Shown here piece after piece: positions 37,605 through 48,229 of a DNA stretch of 64,000 nucleotides. The translations under genes were made by a program, and so were the position numbers. The notes beneath the pieces are model-generated. The model was not told the DNA's origin and did not search any database. It saw only the letters and a program-made list of their open reading frames with translations. This DNA is from Magnetococcales bacterium (GTDB lineage Bacteria; Pseudomonadota; Magnetococcia; Magnetococcales; UBA8363). The DNA lies in contig JADFYU010000010.1 of assembly GCA_015232865.1 (NCBI GenBank), positions 10,896-74,895 on the forward strand, in the 5' to 3' direction. Within the stretch, counting starts at the first letter, position 1, and the number at the start of each line of letters is the position of its first letter.

Positions 37605-39134
37605 CTATTCCGCCGTCAGATACTTGGCGACAATGGCTGTAAGAACCTTTTTAAGCTTCCCTTCCGTCTCCTCGGTCAACTTCTTCTCTTTGAAGATCGT
37701 GCCCAGAAGATCCTGATGTTTGGTGCGCATCTCACTCAAAATATTCTGCTCCATGGCAGAAATCTGATTGACGGGAACCTGATCCAGCATACCACGGGTT
37801 CCAGCGAAGAGAACCGTCGCCTGCTCTTCCATGGAGAGCGGCTTATACTGAGGTTGCTTCAGCAACTCCATCAGACGCTCACCCCGGTGCAGCAATCTCT
37901 GGGTGGTCTCGTCCAAATCGGAGCCAAACTGGGCAAACGCAGCCATTTCACGATACTGGGCCAGATCCAGACGCAGGGTGCCGGCAACCTGTTTGGTCGC
38001 TTTAACCTGAGCCGATCCACCAACGCGGGAGACGGAAAGTCCAACGGAAATAGCCGGGCGCATACCGGAATAAAACAGTTCGGACTCCAAGAAGATCTGT
38101 CCATCGGTGATGGAGATGACGTTGGTCGGAATATAGGCCGAAACGTCTCCACCCTGGGTTTCGATGATGGGCAGAGCGGTCAGAGAACCACCACCCATGG
38201 CGTCACTGAGTTTCGCTGCCCGTTCGAGCAGGCGGGAATGGAGATAGAACACATCGCCCGGATAGGCCTCACGTCCAGGAGGACGACGGAGAATCAGAGA
38301 CATCTGACGATAGGCCACCGCCTGTTTGGAAAGATCGTCGTAAATGATCAAGGCGTGCATGCCGTTATCTCGGAAATACTCACCCATGGCACAGCCGGTA
38401 TAGGGGGCCAGAAATTGCAAAGGTGCCGGATCGGAAGCCGTCGCCGCCACCACCGTCGTGTAGGCCATGGCTCCCGCATCGGTCAGAACCTTGACCACCT
38501 GAGCCACCGTTGAACGTTTTTGGCCGATCGCCACATAAACGCAATGGACCGGCGCATCGGTTTCGAAGGTGCGCTTTTGGTTGAGAATGGTGTCAATCGC
38601 TACAGCCGATTTTCCGGTTTGACGATCTCCGATGATCAACTCACGCTGACCTCGACCGATCGGAACCAGGGCATCCAGCGCCTTCAGTCCGGTGTAAAGC
38701 GGCTCGGATACGGACTTCCGGGGAATGATTCCCGGTGCCACGACATCAACCTTGCCCCGCAGATCCGAGTCAATCGGTCCCTTACCGTCAATGGGGTTTC
38801 CCAACCCATCGACAACGCGACCCAACAGACCCTTTCCGATGGGAACATCAACGATACGACCCGTCCGTTTTACGGTCGTGCCCTCTTTGATGCCTCTGTC
38901 ACTGCCAAAAACAACGACACCGACATTATCCTCTTCCAGGTTGAGCGCCATACCCTGGGTGCCGTCGGCAAATTCGACTGACTCCCCGGCCATGACCTTA
39001 TCCAGACCGTGAACACGGGCAACACCATCGCCGATAGTGATAACCTGCCCGACTTCGGAGACCTCGGCCTCTTTACCGTAGTCTGCGATCTCTTTTTTGA
39101 TGATTTTGCTGATTTCGGCGACGCTGATTTGCAT
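37605..39134 (-). CDS. atpA: ATP synthase alpha subunit
   Basis: A 509-residue alpha subunit. The non-catalytic P loop is GDRQTGKS at residues 169-176. N-terminal [20 protein letters not shown] and the [12 protein letters not shown] segment are typical of bacterial AtpA. It starts six bases after atpH. It forms the hexameric head with beta. Confidence 0.98.
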   Translation of the reverse strand: MQISVAEISKIIKKEIADYGKEAEVSEVGQVITIGDGVARVHGLDKVMAGESVEFADGTQGMALNLEEDNVGVVVFGSDRGIKEGTTVKRTGRIVDVPIGKGLLGRVVDGLGNPIDGKGPIDSDLRGKVDVVAPGIIPRKSVSEPLYTGLKALDALVPIGRGQRELIIGDRQTGKSAVAIDTILNQKRTFETDAPVHCVYVAIGQKRSTVAQVVKVLTDAGAMAYTTVVAATASDPAPLQFLAPYTGCAMGEYFRDNGMHALIIYDDLSKQAVAYRQMSLILRRPPGREAYPGDVFYLHSRLLERAAKLSDAMGGGSLTALPIIETQGGDVSAYIPTNVISITDGQIFLESELFYSGMRPAISVGLSVSRVGGSAQVKATKQVAGTLRLDLAQYREMAAFAQFGSDLDETTQRLLHRGERLMELLKQPQYKPLSMEEQATVLFAGTRGMLDQVPVNQISAMEQNILSEMRTKHQDLLGTIFKEKKLTEETEGKLKKVLTAIVAKYLTAE

Positions 39135-39140
39135 CGACTT

Positions 39141-39680
39141 CTACCCTCTCATCTGTGATTTCAAACGATTTAACTGACAGCGCACGGAATAGTCCATCAT
39201 CACGCTACCAACCCTAACGACCATACCACCCAAAAGAGCCTCGTCTGTGGAGAGATCCAACTGAACATCTTTTCCCGTCATCTCCGACAAGGAGGCCTGT
39301 AATTTTTCTTCTTGTTTTTTCAACAGGGATCTGGCGGAGGAGATCTGGACGGTAATTCGACCGCTTCGCTCTGCCATCCCTTTATTGTACAAATCGACGA
39401 TGTGATGGATCAGGCTGATCCGACGCTTATCGACCAACAGGCGGAGAAACTTACCGACCACCTTGGTCCCCTTGTTCTGTTCGAAGAACAGATCCAGGAT
39501 TCTGTGTTGATCGGCCCGGTCGGCAACTGGGCTGGTCAACAGCGCATCCAGGCCTGGTGTCATATCGATCAACTCGACAAAACGGCCAAGATCCCCGCCG
39601 ACCTTTTCCAGTTCTCCGGCCTCATCGGCCAACTCTGCCAAGGCAGAAGCGTATCGTTTTGCTAAGGTACTGTCGTGCAC
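39141..39680 (-). CDS. atpH: ATP synthase delta subunit
   Basis: A 179-residue delta (OSCP) subunit. The start is placed at the GTG at 39680 (MHDSTLAKRYASAL) because GAAGGG is nine bases upstream; a TTG two codons earlier would be only three bases from that site. The C-terminus has the family motif DEALLGGMVVRVGSVMMDYS. It links F1 to the peripheral stalk and heads the operon. Divergent transcription with fxsA leaves 259 bases between the starts, in which I see no clear promoter match. Confidence 0.94.
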   Translation of the reverse strand: MHDSTLAKRYASALAELADEAGELEKVGGDLGRFVELIDMTPGLDALLTSPVADRADQHRILDLFFEQNKGTKVVGKFLRLLVDKRRISLIHHIVDLYNKGMAERSGRITVQISSARSLLKKQEEKLQASLSEMTGKDVQLDLSTDEALLGGMVVRVGSVMMDYSVRCQLNRLKSQMRG

Positions 39681-39939
39681 GACCAATAACCCTTCACCAA
39701 TTTGTCAATCAAAATCGCCTGAAAATGAAGACGATATATAAGCCATACCTAATATGTCCTACCCATCGAACCGAAAAATTACTACCATACTTCACTGACC
39801 ATTTCAACTTTCCATATGGTGCCATACAAAATTTTTTAGTTTGAGACAACTGATTACAGATTCCGAACCGACCATTCCGTTAAGATGAAAATGGTCGCGT
39901 TTTTAAATAAACACATTGAAATTCAGGGTGAATCCGTCC

Positions 39940-40431
39940 ATGTTCCGACTTCTTCTTTTTCTGTTTATCGCCATCCCCATTCTGGAAATTTATATTCTCA
40001 TCCAGGTTGGGGAAAAAATTGGATTGCTCTCCACCCTCCTGACGATCATCTGTACGGCATTGGTCGGAGCCTCCCTGGTACGGCATGAAGGCATTAAAAC
40101 CCTCTACAATCTCCAGGAGAAGTTAAACCGACAGGAGATGCCCGGCCAGGAGTTGGCCGACGGTGCCCTGTTGTTATTGGCCGGGGTGCTCCTCGTCACC
40201 CCGGGTTTTTTTACCGATGGCGTCGGCTTTTTTCTGGCCTTCCCCTGGAGCCGCGCCCTACTGCGCAACGGGATTGTCGGGCTCATCGGTCAAAATGTTC
40301 ACGGTGGCCGTTTTACACATCACGGTCACCCGAATACAGGTGATAACCAGACGATTGACGGTGAGTTTCACCGCCATTCCGACGATCCTCCGCCTGAAAA
40401 AGCCCCTGATCCATCAAAACCCCTCGAATGA
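39940..40431 (+). CDS. fxsA: FxsA family membrane protein
   Basis: A 163-residue protein starting MFRLLLFLFIAIPILEIYIL at 39940. Four hydrophobic segments with the FxsA pattern follow: GLLSTLLTIICTALVGASLV and LLLLAGVLLVTPGFFTDGVG. The C-terminal tail is His/Asp/Pro-rich and cytoplasmic. E. coli FxsA counteracts exclusion of phage T7; its normal cellular role is unclear. Its last 119 bases overlap the convergent tsaC gene. Confidence 0.88.
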   Translation: MFRLLLFLFIAIPILEIYILIQVGEKIGLLSTLLTIICTALVGASLVRHEGIKTLYNLQEKLNRQEMPGQELADGALLLLAGVLLVTPGFFTDGVGFFLAFPWSRALLRNGIVGLIGQNVHGGRFTHHGHPNTGDNQTIDGEFHRHSDDPPPEKAPDPSKPLE

Positions 40432-41029
40432 CCGCCAGAGCAATTTCACCGGAACGCAACAACTGCATTCGCCCCCTGTCCGGGTCCATGATGACCACGG
40501 TGGAGGGTTGTGCCGACGCCGAACAACAACCGGCGATCACAACCCCAACCTGAGCACCAAAAGCGGCCAGGACCGCTTGATGATCGTTCAAAACCGGTTG
40601 ACCGCTGAAATTGGCACTGGTCGAAACCAAAGGCGCTCCCCAGACCGCCAACAGATCGGCGACCAACGGCGACGGAGAGTGGCGAACGGCAATGAAATCA
40701 CCACCTCCGGTCAATGGTGCTGGAAGTCCCGGCCTGGCTGGAAGAACCAGGGTCAAGGGACCGGGCCAGAACCGATCCATGAGGGCCTGCACTCCGGGGT
40801 CGATCAGGGTCCGGGGTTGTAAAAATTCGTTCAAAACAGAACGATCCGGGATGAGCAGAATCAACCCCTTGTTCGGCTGACGACCTTTGAGTGCCAACAG
40901 CCGGTCCAAGGCGTGTCGATTGGTCGGGTCCGCCGCCAAACCGAACACCGTTTCGGTCGGGTGGGCAATCACCCCGCCCGCTGTCAGCACCGCAACCGCT
41001 TGCCGGATCTGTTCCCGCATCCCCGTCAA
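40313..41029 (-). CDS. tsaC: L-threonylcarbamoyladenylate synthase (TsaC/Sua5/YrdC)
   Basis: A 238-residue YrdC-fold protein: GGVIAHPTETVFGLAADPTN, RFWPGPLTLVLPARPG and PLVSTSANFSGQPVLND are the nucleotide and threonine site motifs. It makes the threonylcarbamoyl-AMP used for the t6A37 modification of tRNAs that read ANN codons. It starts at a TTG (41029) or an ATG nine bases later. It is about 40 residues longer than E. coli TsaC at the C-terminus, and this tail is the part that overlaps fxsA. Confidence 0.9.
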   Translation of the reverse strand: MTGMREQIRQAVAVLTAGGVIAHPTETVFGLAADPTNRHALDRLLALKGRQPNKGLILLIPDRSVLNEFLQPRTLIDPGVQALMDRFWPGPLTLVLPARPGLPAPLTGGGDFIAVRHSPSPLVADLLAVWGAPLVSTSANFSGQPVLNDHQAVLAAFGAQVGVVIAGCCSASAQPSTVVIMDPDRGRMQLLRSGEIALAVIRGVLMDQGLFQAEDRRNGGETHRQSSGYHLYSGDRDV

Positions 41030-41034
41030 ACCAA

Positions 41035-41865
41035 CTATCCCAATCCGGCTGATCTGTCATGCAATTTTTTTTGCAAAGCTTTGGTCTGCTCCGCCTTGCG
41101 CACATCGGTCTCCTTGGCTTTAATCTCGGCGATATAGAGATCCAGCATATGTCCGTCAAAGATGTTGAGAATATCACACCCATAATAGATATACTGCTGA
41201 CCGCTGCTACTGGTTTTCCGATATTGCGCTTTGGAACGAATCTTGACGATGGCGTGTATCTGCCCGAAGTGTTGGAGTCGGGTATCCATGGTCAACTTGA
41301 GTTGATCCTCTATTGCCAGGATCTGGCCACTGCTCTCAGGGGCTGCAAAACAGAGCCCCTCCCGGTGCAGATCAAAGAGAACCCCCTTTAAAAACTGATC
41401 CCCATCACGGGTTTTCTTCCGAACGGTAACCAGACAGGTCATATCCGAGGGAACCCGATGACGAACCAATTTACGACGACCGATCACCTGAAAAATTTTT
41501 GGCAGGCTCAATTTGAAGGCCATATGGCCGGCGATCTCCTTCACGCCGGCAAAGCGCAGCCGACGCGCCTCCAGATTGAAGCGTCCATGTTCGTAGCTGA
41601 GCAAAACCTGACCGCTGTGTTTGAGCCGTTCGTTCTCCTCTTCTGAGCCGAAGGAAGCGATATAGAGGTGGGTACACTCGTCCGACGCCCAATCAACCCC
41701 GGCGTCATTGATAAAATAGGAGCTACAAATCGGCTCTTTTCCATCGGGAAGAACTTTGATTCGTCGCCCACGAATAACGGCGTCATACGATAACAACCGA
41801 ATGACATTTTCCTCGATGAAAAGGTTTTCCAAGCCCAGCAGGGCCTCAATCGGGTCTTCCGACAT
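41035..41865 (-). CDS. PilZ-domain protein, YcgR-like
   Basis: A 276-residue protein. The N-terminal half (residues 1-125) resembles the YcgR N-terminal domain. The C-terminal half starts with RRKLVRHRVP, a PilZ RxxxR motif, followed by DLHREGLCF in place of the usual DxSxxG. Binding of cyclic di-GMP is therefore possible but one consensus residue (Ser) is His. Ends in a Lys/Glu-rich helix. It ends five bases before the tsaC start and is likely cotranscribed. In flagellated bacteria such proteins brake the motor. The 185 bases upstream (41866-42050) hold no gene. Confidence 0.7.
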   Translation of the reverse strand: MSEDPIEALLGLENLFIEENVIRLLSYDAVIRGRRIKVLPDGKEPICSSYFINDAGVDWASDECTHLYIASFGSEEENERLKHSGQVLLSYEHGRFNLEARRLRFAGVKEIAGHMAFKLSLPKIFQVIGRRKLVRHRVPSDMTCLVTVRKKTRDGDQFLKGVLFDLHREGLCFAAPESSGQILAIEDQLKLTMDTRLQHFGQIHAIVKIRSKAQYRKTSSSGQQYIYYGCDILNIFDGHMLDLYIAEIKAKETDVRKAEQTKALQKKLHDRSAGLG

Positions 41866-42050
41866 CTACATTATTCCGCCACAAAATACTAAAATTGATA
41901 CAAAGGATGAAGGTGCTTTGACACTCAGCGGATTTCATATCCTGATGATCATCAAACCGCGCGCCAAACCGGAATACCCAGGTGCGCAGACGGATTCGAA
42001 CACAATTTTGGCATCATCCGAAAGAGAACAACCGTGCCTGACAACACCTC

Positions 42051-42563
42051 CTACAACTGTTTGAGTCGAAGTTGGAGCGCTTGATCCTTTTTCTCCACAG
42101 CATTCACCATTTCCTGCCGATAAATCTCCAGTTTTTCGGCCAGACCCGCATCGGATAGAGCCAGAATACGCAGAGCATAAAGACCGGCGTTTTTGGCGCC
42201 TGCCGGACCAATGGCCATACAGGCGACCGGAATGCCACCTGGCATTTGCACCGTCGAAAGCAGTGCGTCCATGCCCTTGAGATCGGTTGCCGACAGCGGA
42301 ACACCGATTACCGGCAGCGGTGTGATGGAGGAGACTACCCCGGCCAGATGAGCGGCGGCTCCAGCCCCGACAATCAACACCTTCACCCCCCGTTTGGCAG
42401 CGGATTGGGTATAATTGTGTGTCTTTTCCGGGGTGCGGTGGGCTGACGTGACCAACATTTCAAAGGGAACATCAAATGCCTTTAAAATTTTTCCCGCCTC
42501 CTGCATCACCTCCCAATCAGAGTCGGAACCCATCAAAATTCCAATAACCGGTTGTCTGTTCAT
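42051..42563 (-). CDS. purE: 5-(carboxyamino)imidazole ribonucleotide mutase
   Basis: A 170-residue class I PurE starting [19 protein letters not shown] at 42563, overlapping the purD stop by [18 protein letters not shown] and [14 protein letters not shown] are the active-site segments. It moves the carboxyl group from N5 to C4 of CAIR in purine synthesis. No purK is present in the window. Confidence 0.95.
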   Translation of the reverse strand: MNRQPVIGILMGSDSDWEVMQEAGKILKAFDVPFEMLVTSAHRTPEKTHNYTQSAAKRGVKVLIVGAGAAAHLAGVVSSITPLPVIGVPLSATDLKGMDALLSTVQMPGGIPVACMAIGPAGAKNAGLYALRILALSDAGLAEKLEIYRQEMVNAVEKKDQALQLRLKQL

Positions 42564-43846
42564 CTCTCCTCCCGCGCTACCGCCCGATAGCCGATATCCC
42601 GACGGCAATAAGCCTGTTTCCAATTGATTTGATCCACCGCCGCATAGGCCCGTTTTTGGGCGGCAACCACCCCATCGCCCAACGCTGTAACGCCGAGAAC
42701 CCGACCACCTGCGGTCACCACCTGATCACCGTCCCGACGGGTTCCGGCGTGAAAAACAGCCACATCTTCCATCTCTCCAGCGGCCTCAAGACCCAAGATG
42801 GGCGTGCCTTTTCCGTAGGGTCCGGGATACCCCCCGGCAGCCATCACCACACACAGAGCGGTCCGGGCATCCCATTCAATTTCCATTCCGGCCAGAGAGC
42901 CGGACGCCGATGCCAACATGAGCGGCACGATATCGGATTTCATCCGCATCAGCAGCGGCTGGGTTTCCGGGTCGCCAAAGCGCGCATTGAACTCCAACAC
43001 CTTCATCTCACCCCGGTCCACCATCAAACCGGCATAGAGCACCCCCTGAAACGGACGCCCCTCCGCGGCCATGGCTTTTACGGTCGGCATCATCACCTGC
43101 TGAATGACCTGATCATGGAGCTTTGGCGTCAAAATCGGAGCGGGAGAATAGGCCCCCATGCCCCCGGTATTGGGACCGGTATCCCCTTCTCCGACCGCTT
43201 TATGGTCCTGTGAACCGGCCAGTGGCAGAACGTTTTCGCCATCAACGAAGGCGATAAAGGAGAGTTCCTCCCCGGCCAGGAAATCTTCGATCACCACCTC
43301 GTCCCCAGCCGAACCAAACTCCCGTTCGACCATCAAGCGATTGACGGCCTCCTCGGCCTCGGCGAGGGACTGACAGACGATAGCCCCCTTGCCCGCAGCC
43401 AAACCGGAAGTCTTGACGACAATGGGCGCACCCTGGGCACGAACATAATCCAATGCCGGGCCAACTTCGGTAAAAACCTGATGTTTGGCGGTGGGAATAT
43501 GATATTTGGCAAACAATCCCTTCATGAAGGATTTGGAACCCTCGATGGCGGCCGCAGCCTTGGACGGACCGAACACATCCACCCCCACCTCTCGCAGCAC
43601 GTCGGCCAGACCGGCGACCAAGGGCCCTTCCGGGCCAATCACCACGAGATCGATCCCGTTGTCCAAAACAAACTGTTTGATGCCAACCAGATCCTCGCCA
43701 TCGATATCGATACACTCCGCCAACGCGGCAATTCCCGCATTTCCCGGCGCACAGTAGAGTTTCTCCAGCAGAGGGGACTGGCTGATTTTCCAGGCCAGGG
43801 CGTGTTCCCGACCGCCCCCTCCTACCAGTAGAATTTTTTTAGCCAT
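42560..43846 (-). CDS. purD: Phosphoribosylamine-glycine ligase
   Basis: A 428-residue PurD starting MAKKILLVGGGGREHALAW at 43846. ATP-grasp motifs are present (VVKTSGLAAGKGAIV, FLAGEELSFIAFVDGE, GVLYAGLMVD). It joins glycine to phosphoribosylamine. It is followed by purE in an overlapping pair. Confidence 0.96.
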   Translation of the reverse strand: MAKKILLVGGGGREHALAWKISQSPLLEKLYCAPGNAGIAALAECIDIDGEDLVGIKQFVLDNGIDLVVIGPEGPLVAGLADVLREVGVDVFGPSKAAAAIEGSKSFMKGLFAKYHIPTAKHQVFTEVGPALDYVRAQGAPIVVKTSGLAAGKGAIVCQSLAEAEEAVNRLMVEREFGSAGDEVVIEDFLAGEELSFIAFVDGENVLPLAGSQDHKAVGEGDTGPNTGGMGAYSPAPILTPKLHDQVIQQVMMPTVKAMAAEGRPFQGVLYAGLMVDRGEMKVLEFNARFGDPETQPLLMRMKSDIVPLMLASASGSLAGMEIEWDARTALCVVMAAGGYPGPYGKGTPILGLEAAGEMEDVAVFHAGTRRDGDQVVTAGGRVLGVTALGDGVVAAQKRAYAAVDQINWKQAYCRRDIGYRAVAREER

Positions 43847-43955
43847 TTTTGAATAAAACTCCCAAATAATAAAAAACGTCGAACGACTGGACGACATTGG
43901 AGCGAAAAGATAAGCTGGTCCGACTCAAACCCTGCTCTTCATTCCGGTGAAAACC

Positions 43956-45737
43956 ATGACCGCTTCCACCACAGACCAGGCCAACCCGGACAACAGACGT
44001 AGAATACCCAATACCGTTATTTTTCTGGGTATTTTCCTGCCGTCGGTTCTGGTGACAAAAAATTATGATGTCTTTGAGATTTTCATCTCCTGGGTCAGGC
44101 AGCAGGATGTCTGGTTTTTAGATGAAGTCGTCTCCATGTTGATTCTGTGCATCCTGCCTTTCTTGACTTTTTTAACCTATCGCCTGATGCAGTTAAATAC
44201 GGCCCTGCGCCAGAATGAGCGGACCATCCTGGGTCTGAGCCGCCAAAATGAGCTGATCCTGAATGCGGTCGGAGACGGTATCTTCGGTCTGGATTCGAGC
44301 GGGAAAGTCACCTTCATCAATCCCTCTGCTGAAAAAATGTTAGGGATAACCCACACTCTCGCCATGGAGAGACATTACCAGAAATTGATCTATCAGAAAA
44401 CTAAAACAACGCAGATTCCAAGCAAAAACCTGGATGCCATCACCGCGACTTTTCTGGATCAACAGAGTCATCACGCCGATGATGAACAGTTTTATCGAAT
44501 GGACCAAACCGCCTTTCCGGTTGAATATGCCTGCACACCCATTTTTCAAAACAAGCAACTATCTGGAGTTGTGATCACTTTCCGGGATATTTCCGAGCGC
44601 AAACGAACCGAAGCAAAAATGGCCCGTCTGGCCGAAGTGGTCAGACAAACGGCTGACATGACCATCATTACCGACAACCGTGGAATCATCGAATATGTCA
44701 ATCCGGCCTTCGAAAGAATTTCTCTTTTCAGCCAGAAAGATGTTCTGAATCGACCATCCTCTCTCCTGAAAAGCGACCAACAAGACCCATTATTCTACTC
44801 CAAGATGGCACGGACTCTCAATCGCGGCAAAATTTGGAAAGATCGTTTCATCAGCCGCAAGAAGGATGGCAGCCTGTTTCATATCGATGTCATCATCTCT
44901 CCCATTCGGGATCGACGGGGAGAGATCATCCATTTTGTCGCCATGGCTCGGGATGTCACCCATGAAGTGGAGCTGGGACGGCAACTGCGCCGCTCGCAAA
45001 GATTGGAGGCGGTCGGCACCTTGGCCGGTGGAATCTCTCACGATTTCAACAATATTTTAACCGCCATTCTCTCTTATACCGATCTGGCCATGGATGACCT
45101 GCCGGAACAGAGCCTGGCCTATCAAAATCTGCAAGAGGTGATGGTGGCCGCCACCCGTGCCCGAGATCTGATCAAACAGTTATTGACCTTCAGTCGTCGG
45201 GGTGAACGGGTGCCGGTGCCGCTCTTCCTGAGCGAAGCCATTCAGGAGACCGTCAAACTGCTCAAGGCTCTTCTGCCCTCCAACATCACCTTTAATCTTC
45301 AACTGAGCTCGGACGAATTCCAGGTCATGGCCGATCCGACCCGCATTCATCAAGTCATCATGAACCTGTGCACCAATGCGGCACAGGCCATGTGGGATCG
45401 CGAAGGTCAACTGGACATTCTTTTGGAAAAGGCCCGCATCGACAAGAATATTGCCACAAAGACCATCGCACTGGCCACCATCCAGGAGGGGGATTATATG
45501 CTGTTGACCATCCGGGACAACGGTTGTGGAATTCAGGAAGCGGATCTGGACCGAATCTTTGAACCCTTTTTTTCGACCAAAGGGGTCGGCAAAGGGTCCG
45601 GCCTGGGACTATCGGTGGTGCTGGGCATCATTCAAAACCACCAGGGCATCATCCACGTGCAAAGCAAACCCGGCATTGGTTCCACTTTTCAAGTTTATCT
45701 TCCCGGTTTGGAAATCCAAAAAAGAGTGTTATCCTGA
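43956..45737 (+). CDS. Membrane histidine kinase with two PAS domains
   Basis: A 593-residue kinase starting MTASTTDQANPDN at 43956, nine bases after GGTGA; a GTG three codons earlier is also possible. Two hydrophobic segments (about residues 20-38 and 52-76) precede two PAS domains (about 100-215 and 220-345). The phosphoacceptor is His in GGISHDFNNILTAI, a NtrB/HWE-like H box. The HATPase core has NLCTNAAQAM, DNGCGIQ, FFSTKGVGKGSGLGLS. The next gene, 78 bases downstream, is a single-domain response regulator that may receive the phosphate. Confidence 0.92.
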   Translation: MTASTTDQANPDNRRRIPNTVIFLGIFLPSVLVTKNYDVFEIFISWVRQQDVWFLDEVVSMLILCILPFLTFLTYRLMQLNTALRQNERTILGLSRQNELILNAVGDGIFGLDSSGKVTFINPSAEKMLGITHTLAMERHYQKLIYQKTKTTQIPSKNLDAITATFLDQQSHHADDEQFYRMDQTAFPVEYACTPIFQNKQLSGVVITFRDISERKRTEAKMARLAEVVRQTADMTIITDNRGIIEYVNPAFERISLFSQKDVLNRPSSLLKSDQQDPLFYSKMARTLNRGKIWKDRFISRKKDGSLFHIDVIISPIRDRRGEIIHFVAMARDVTHEVELGRQLRRSQRLEAVGTLAGGISHDFNNILTAILSYTDLAMDDLPEQSLAYQNLQEVMVAATRARDLIKQLLTFSRRGERVPVPLFLSEAIQETVKLLKALLPSNITFNLQLSSDEFQVMADPTRIHQVIMNLCTNAAQAMWDREGQLDILLEKARIDKNIATKTIALATIQEGDYMLLTIRDNGCGIQEADLDRIFEPFFSTKGVGKGSGLGLSVVLGIIQNHQGIIHVQSKPGIGSTFQVYLPGLEIQKRVLS

Positions 45738-45815
45738 CTGAGTGACGGCAACCGTTGTCGGCAAGAGGGTTGCCGAATCATCAGGAACAATCCCCACCAG
45801 GGACAGGAGAACATT

Positions 45816-46202
45816 TTGGCACGAATACTAATCATTGAAGATGAACGGCAGGTTCGAGAAGTTCTCAAACAGATGCTGGAACGGGCCGGATTTGAGGTGG
45901 AGACGGCTTTTAACGGGATTGATGGAATTGAAAATTTCAAAAAAAACCCGATCGATCTGGTCATCACCGACATTCTCATGCCAGAAAAAGATGGCCTGGA
46001 GACCATCGAAGAGTTGACCAAATTGCAACCCGGGCTGCCCATTCTAGCCATTTCCGGCGGCGGCCCAGGCGAAAAAGCCCAATTTGCCCTGGATGTTGCC
46101 GAGCAGTGCGGCGCCCGACGCATTCTAGCCAAACCCTTCTCCAGAAAAGAGATTCTGGCTATTGTTCACGAACTTCTGACGCTCAGCCTGGACCAGGCAT
46201 AA
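45816..46202 (+). CDS. Single-domain response regulator, CheY-like
   Basis: A 128-residue receiver domain starting at a TTG behind AGGAG. The acidic pocket is EDE near residues 8-10, the phosphoacceptor Asp is in LVITDILMPEKDG, and the switch Lys is in ILAKPF. There is no output domain. Partner of the kinase upstream by position. A strong terminator follows directly. Confidence 0.92.
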   Translation: MARILIIEDERQVREVLKQMLERAGFEVETAFNGIDGIENFKKNPIDLVITDILMPEKDGLETIEELTKLQPGLPILAISGGGPGEKAQFALDVAEQCGARRILAKPFSRKEILAIVHELLTLSLDQA

Positions 46203-46240
46203 AAAAACCACCGAGCCAGAAAGAACGATGGTTTTTTTTA
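46201..46240 (+). terminator. Terminator after the two-component pair
   Basis: AAAAAACCA and TGGTTTTTTT enclose an 18-base loop, with a run of T after the stem on the plus strand and a run of A before it, so it can serve both directions. It follows the response regulator stop directly. Confidence 0.7.
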
Positions 46241-46283
46241 TAGGCAACGCCCTGGCCGCTGATTTCAGGGCCGATGTAAAAAC

Positions 46284-46493
46284 TCAGACATCAGAAGCCG
46301 GCTCTTTTCCACAGGGGCACGTATTCAGACCAAGCAGTGGGTAGAAGGGACAAAACTTGAAAAGCCCGGTCACCAGCGGAACTACCCCCACCCAGCCCCA
46401 AGGTGTTTGCGGTCCGACAAAGACCAGAGCGATCAAGACCAGACCAGCGATAACCCGTAAAATTCTATCGATACCACCCACATTTGCTTTCAC
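46284..46493 (-). CDS. DUF2892 (YgaP-like) small membrane protein
   Basis: A 69-residue protein from a GTG at 46493 preceded by AAAGGGGA; an upstream in-frame ATG gives 26 extra residues without family signal. The pattern NVGGIDRILRVIAGLVLIAL, then PLVTGLFKFCPFYPLLGLNTC, is typical of DUF2892. Two membrane segments and a CPC pair near the C-terminus. Family members often accompany rhodanese or sulfur genes; none is here. It follows purH by about 100 bases. Confidence 0.85.
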   Translation of the reverse strand: MKANVGGIDRILRVIAGLVLIALVFVGPQTPWGWVGVVPLVTGLFKFCPFYPLLGLNTCPCGKEPASDV

Positions 46494-46595
46494 ATCATTC
46501 CCCTTTAGCTGAAAACCATTAAAATTAGAACAATACCCTGTTCGACTGAGAACGCTGGGAAAAAGTTCCACGCGATCATCGCCCCCTGAGCGGGA

Positions 46596-48215
46596 TTAAT
46601 GCTTAAAATGTCTGAACCCGGTAAACACCATGGCCAGACCGGCCCGGTCCGCTGCATCGATCACCTCCTGATCCCGAATAGAGCCGCCCGGCTGAATGAC
46701 CGCCGTCGCTCCAGCCTCTGCCGCCGCTTCGACGCCATCGGCAAAGGGGAAGAAGGCGTCCGAAGCTAAAACAGTCCCGGCAATGGGATTCCCCGCCCGC
46801 TCAAAACCCTTGGCGGTCTCCTTACCCTTCCAGACGGCAATCCGCGAAGAGTCCACTCGACTCATCTGCCCAGCCCCAATGCCGACAGTACAGAGATCCT
46901 TCACATAGACGATGGCGTTGGATTTAACATGCTTGACCACCTTCCAGGCAAAGAGCAGATCTTGCATTTCGGCATCAGTCGGCGCGCGTTTGGTCACCAC
47001 CTTCAGGTCGGCCTCGGTCAAAATCCGTTCATCCCGTTCCTGAACCAACAGACCGCCCACCACCCGCTTCATATCCATCTGTTCGGGCGGGGTCCGCCCG
47101 GTTCTGGGGGCCGCCGGACCTTGGCCCAGCGCTGGGGTAACCAACAGGCGCAGATTGCTCTTGGCCTGCAACACCTCTTGGGCTTCCACGTCAAATCCAG
47201 GGCAGATAACCGCCTCGACAAAGGTGCTGGCAATCTCGGTGGCCATGACTTTGGTCACGACCCGGTTACAGGCGATAATACCGCCAAACGATGAGGTCGG
47301 GTCGGTATCGCGGGCTTTCTGGTAGGCGGCCAACAGGTCAGGGTCCACCGCCACACCACATGGGTTGGTATGCTTGACCACCACCACGGCCGGATCGGAA
47401 AACTCCTTGACCAGCTCATAGGCCCCATTGGCATCATGAATATTATTAAAAGACAACTCTTTACCCTGGAGCTGTCTGGCTTGAGAGACCGACGAGACAT
47501 CACTGGGGTTGGCCTCGGTATAAAAAGCCGCTTTTTGGTGGGGATTCTCCCCGTAACGCATCTCTTGCTCTTTTTTGTACTGGACCGTCAACACCTCCGG
47601 GAACAGGCCCGGTTTGTCCTCTTCATCCAAGGCCGAAAGCCAATTGGAGATGGCGGCATCATAGGCGGCGGTGCGGGCAAAAACCTTTCGAGCCAACTGG
47701 GCGTTGGTGGCCTGGGAGACCGCACTGCCATTCAGACGCATCTCAGCCAAAACCCGACCATAATCCTTGGGGTCGGTCAGTACGGTCACCGAACGATAGT
47801 TTTTGGCCGCTGAGCGCAACATGGAAGGCCCGCCGATATCGATGTTTTCGATAGCCTGTTCCAAGGTGCAGTCCGGTTTGGCCACGGTCTCTTCAAAAGG
47901 GTAGAGGTTCACCACCAGCATGTCGATGGGGCGAATACCATGCTCCTTCATCTGCCGCTCATGGCTCAAATGGCCCCGAAGCCCCAACAAGGCGCCGTGA
48001 ACTTTGGGGTGCAGTGTCTTCACCCGACCGTCCATGATTTCGGGAAAACCGGTAAATTGCGAGACATCCATGACCGAAACCCCGACATTTTTCAAAAACT
48101 GCGCTGTCCCTCCGGTTGAAAGAAGGTGAACCCCCTGTGCGGCCAACCCCTGAGCAAAAGAGGCCAGCCCGGTTTTATCGGACACACTGATCAACGCACG
48201 ACTGATGGTAGCCAT
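46596..48215 (-). CDS. purH: Bifunctional AICAR transformylase / IMP cyclohydrolase
   Basis: A 539-residue PurH starting [17 protein letters not shown] at 48215, with CGGAG upstream. The N-terminal IMP cyclohydrolase domain carries [13 protein letters not shown]; the C-terminal transformylase domain has [33 protein letters not shown] and [18 protein letters not shown]. It performs the last two steps of IMP synthesis. It lies 14 bases after rsmB on the same strand. Confidence 0.97.
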   Translation of the reverse strand: MATISRALISVSDKTGLASFAQGLAAQGVHLLSTGGTAQFLKNVGVSVMDVSQFTGFPEIMDGRVKTLHPKVHGALLGLRGHLSHERQMKEHGIRPIDMLVVNLYPFEETVAKPDCTLEQAIENIDIGGPSMLRSAAKNYRSVTVLTDPKDYGRVLAEMRLNGSAVSQATNAQLARKVFARTAAYDAAISNWLSALDEEDKPGLFPEVLTVQYKKEQEMRYGENPHQKAAFYTEANPSDVSSVSQARQLQGKELSFNNIHDANGAYELVKEFSDPAVVVVKHTNPCGVAVDPDLLAAYQKARDTDPTSSFGGIIACNRVVTKVMATEIASTFVEAVICPGFDVEAQEVLQAKSNLRLLVTPALGQGPAAPRTGRTPPEQMDMKRVVGGLLVQERDERILTEADLKVVTKRAPTDAEMQDLLFAWKVVKHVKSNAIVYVKDLCTVGIGAGQMSRVDSSRIAVWKGKETAKGFERAGNPIAGTVLASDAFFPFADGVEAAAEAGATAVIQPGGSIRDQEVIDAADRAGLAMVFTGFRHFKH

Positions 48216-48229
48216 TTCATACACTCCGT

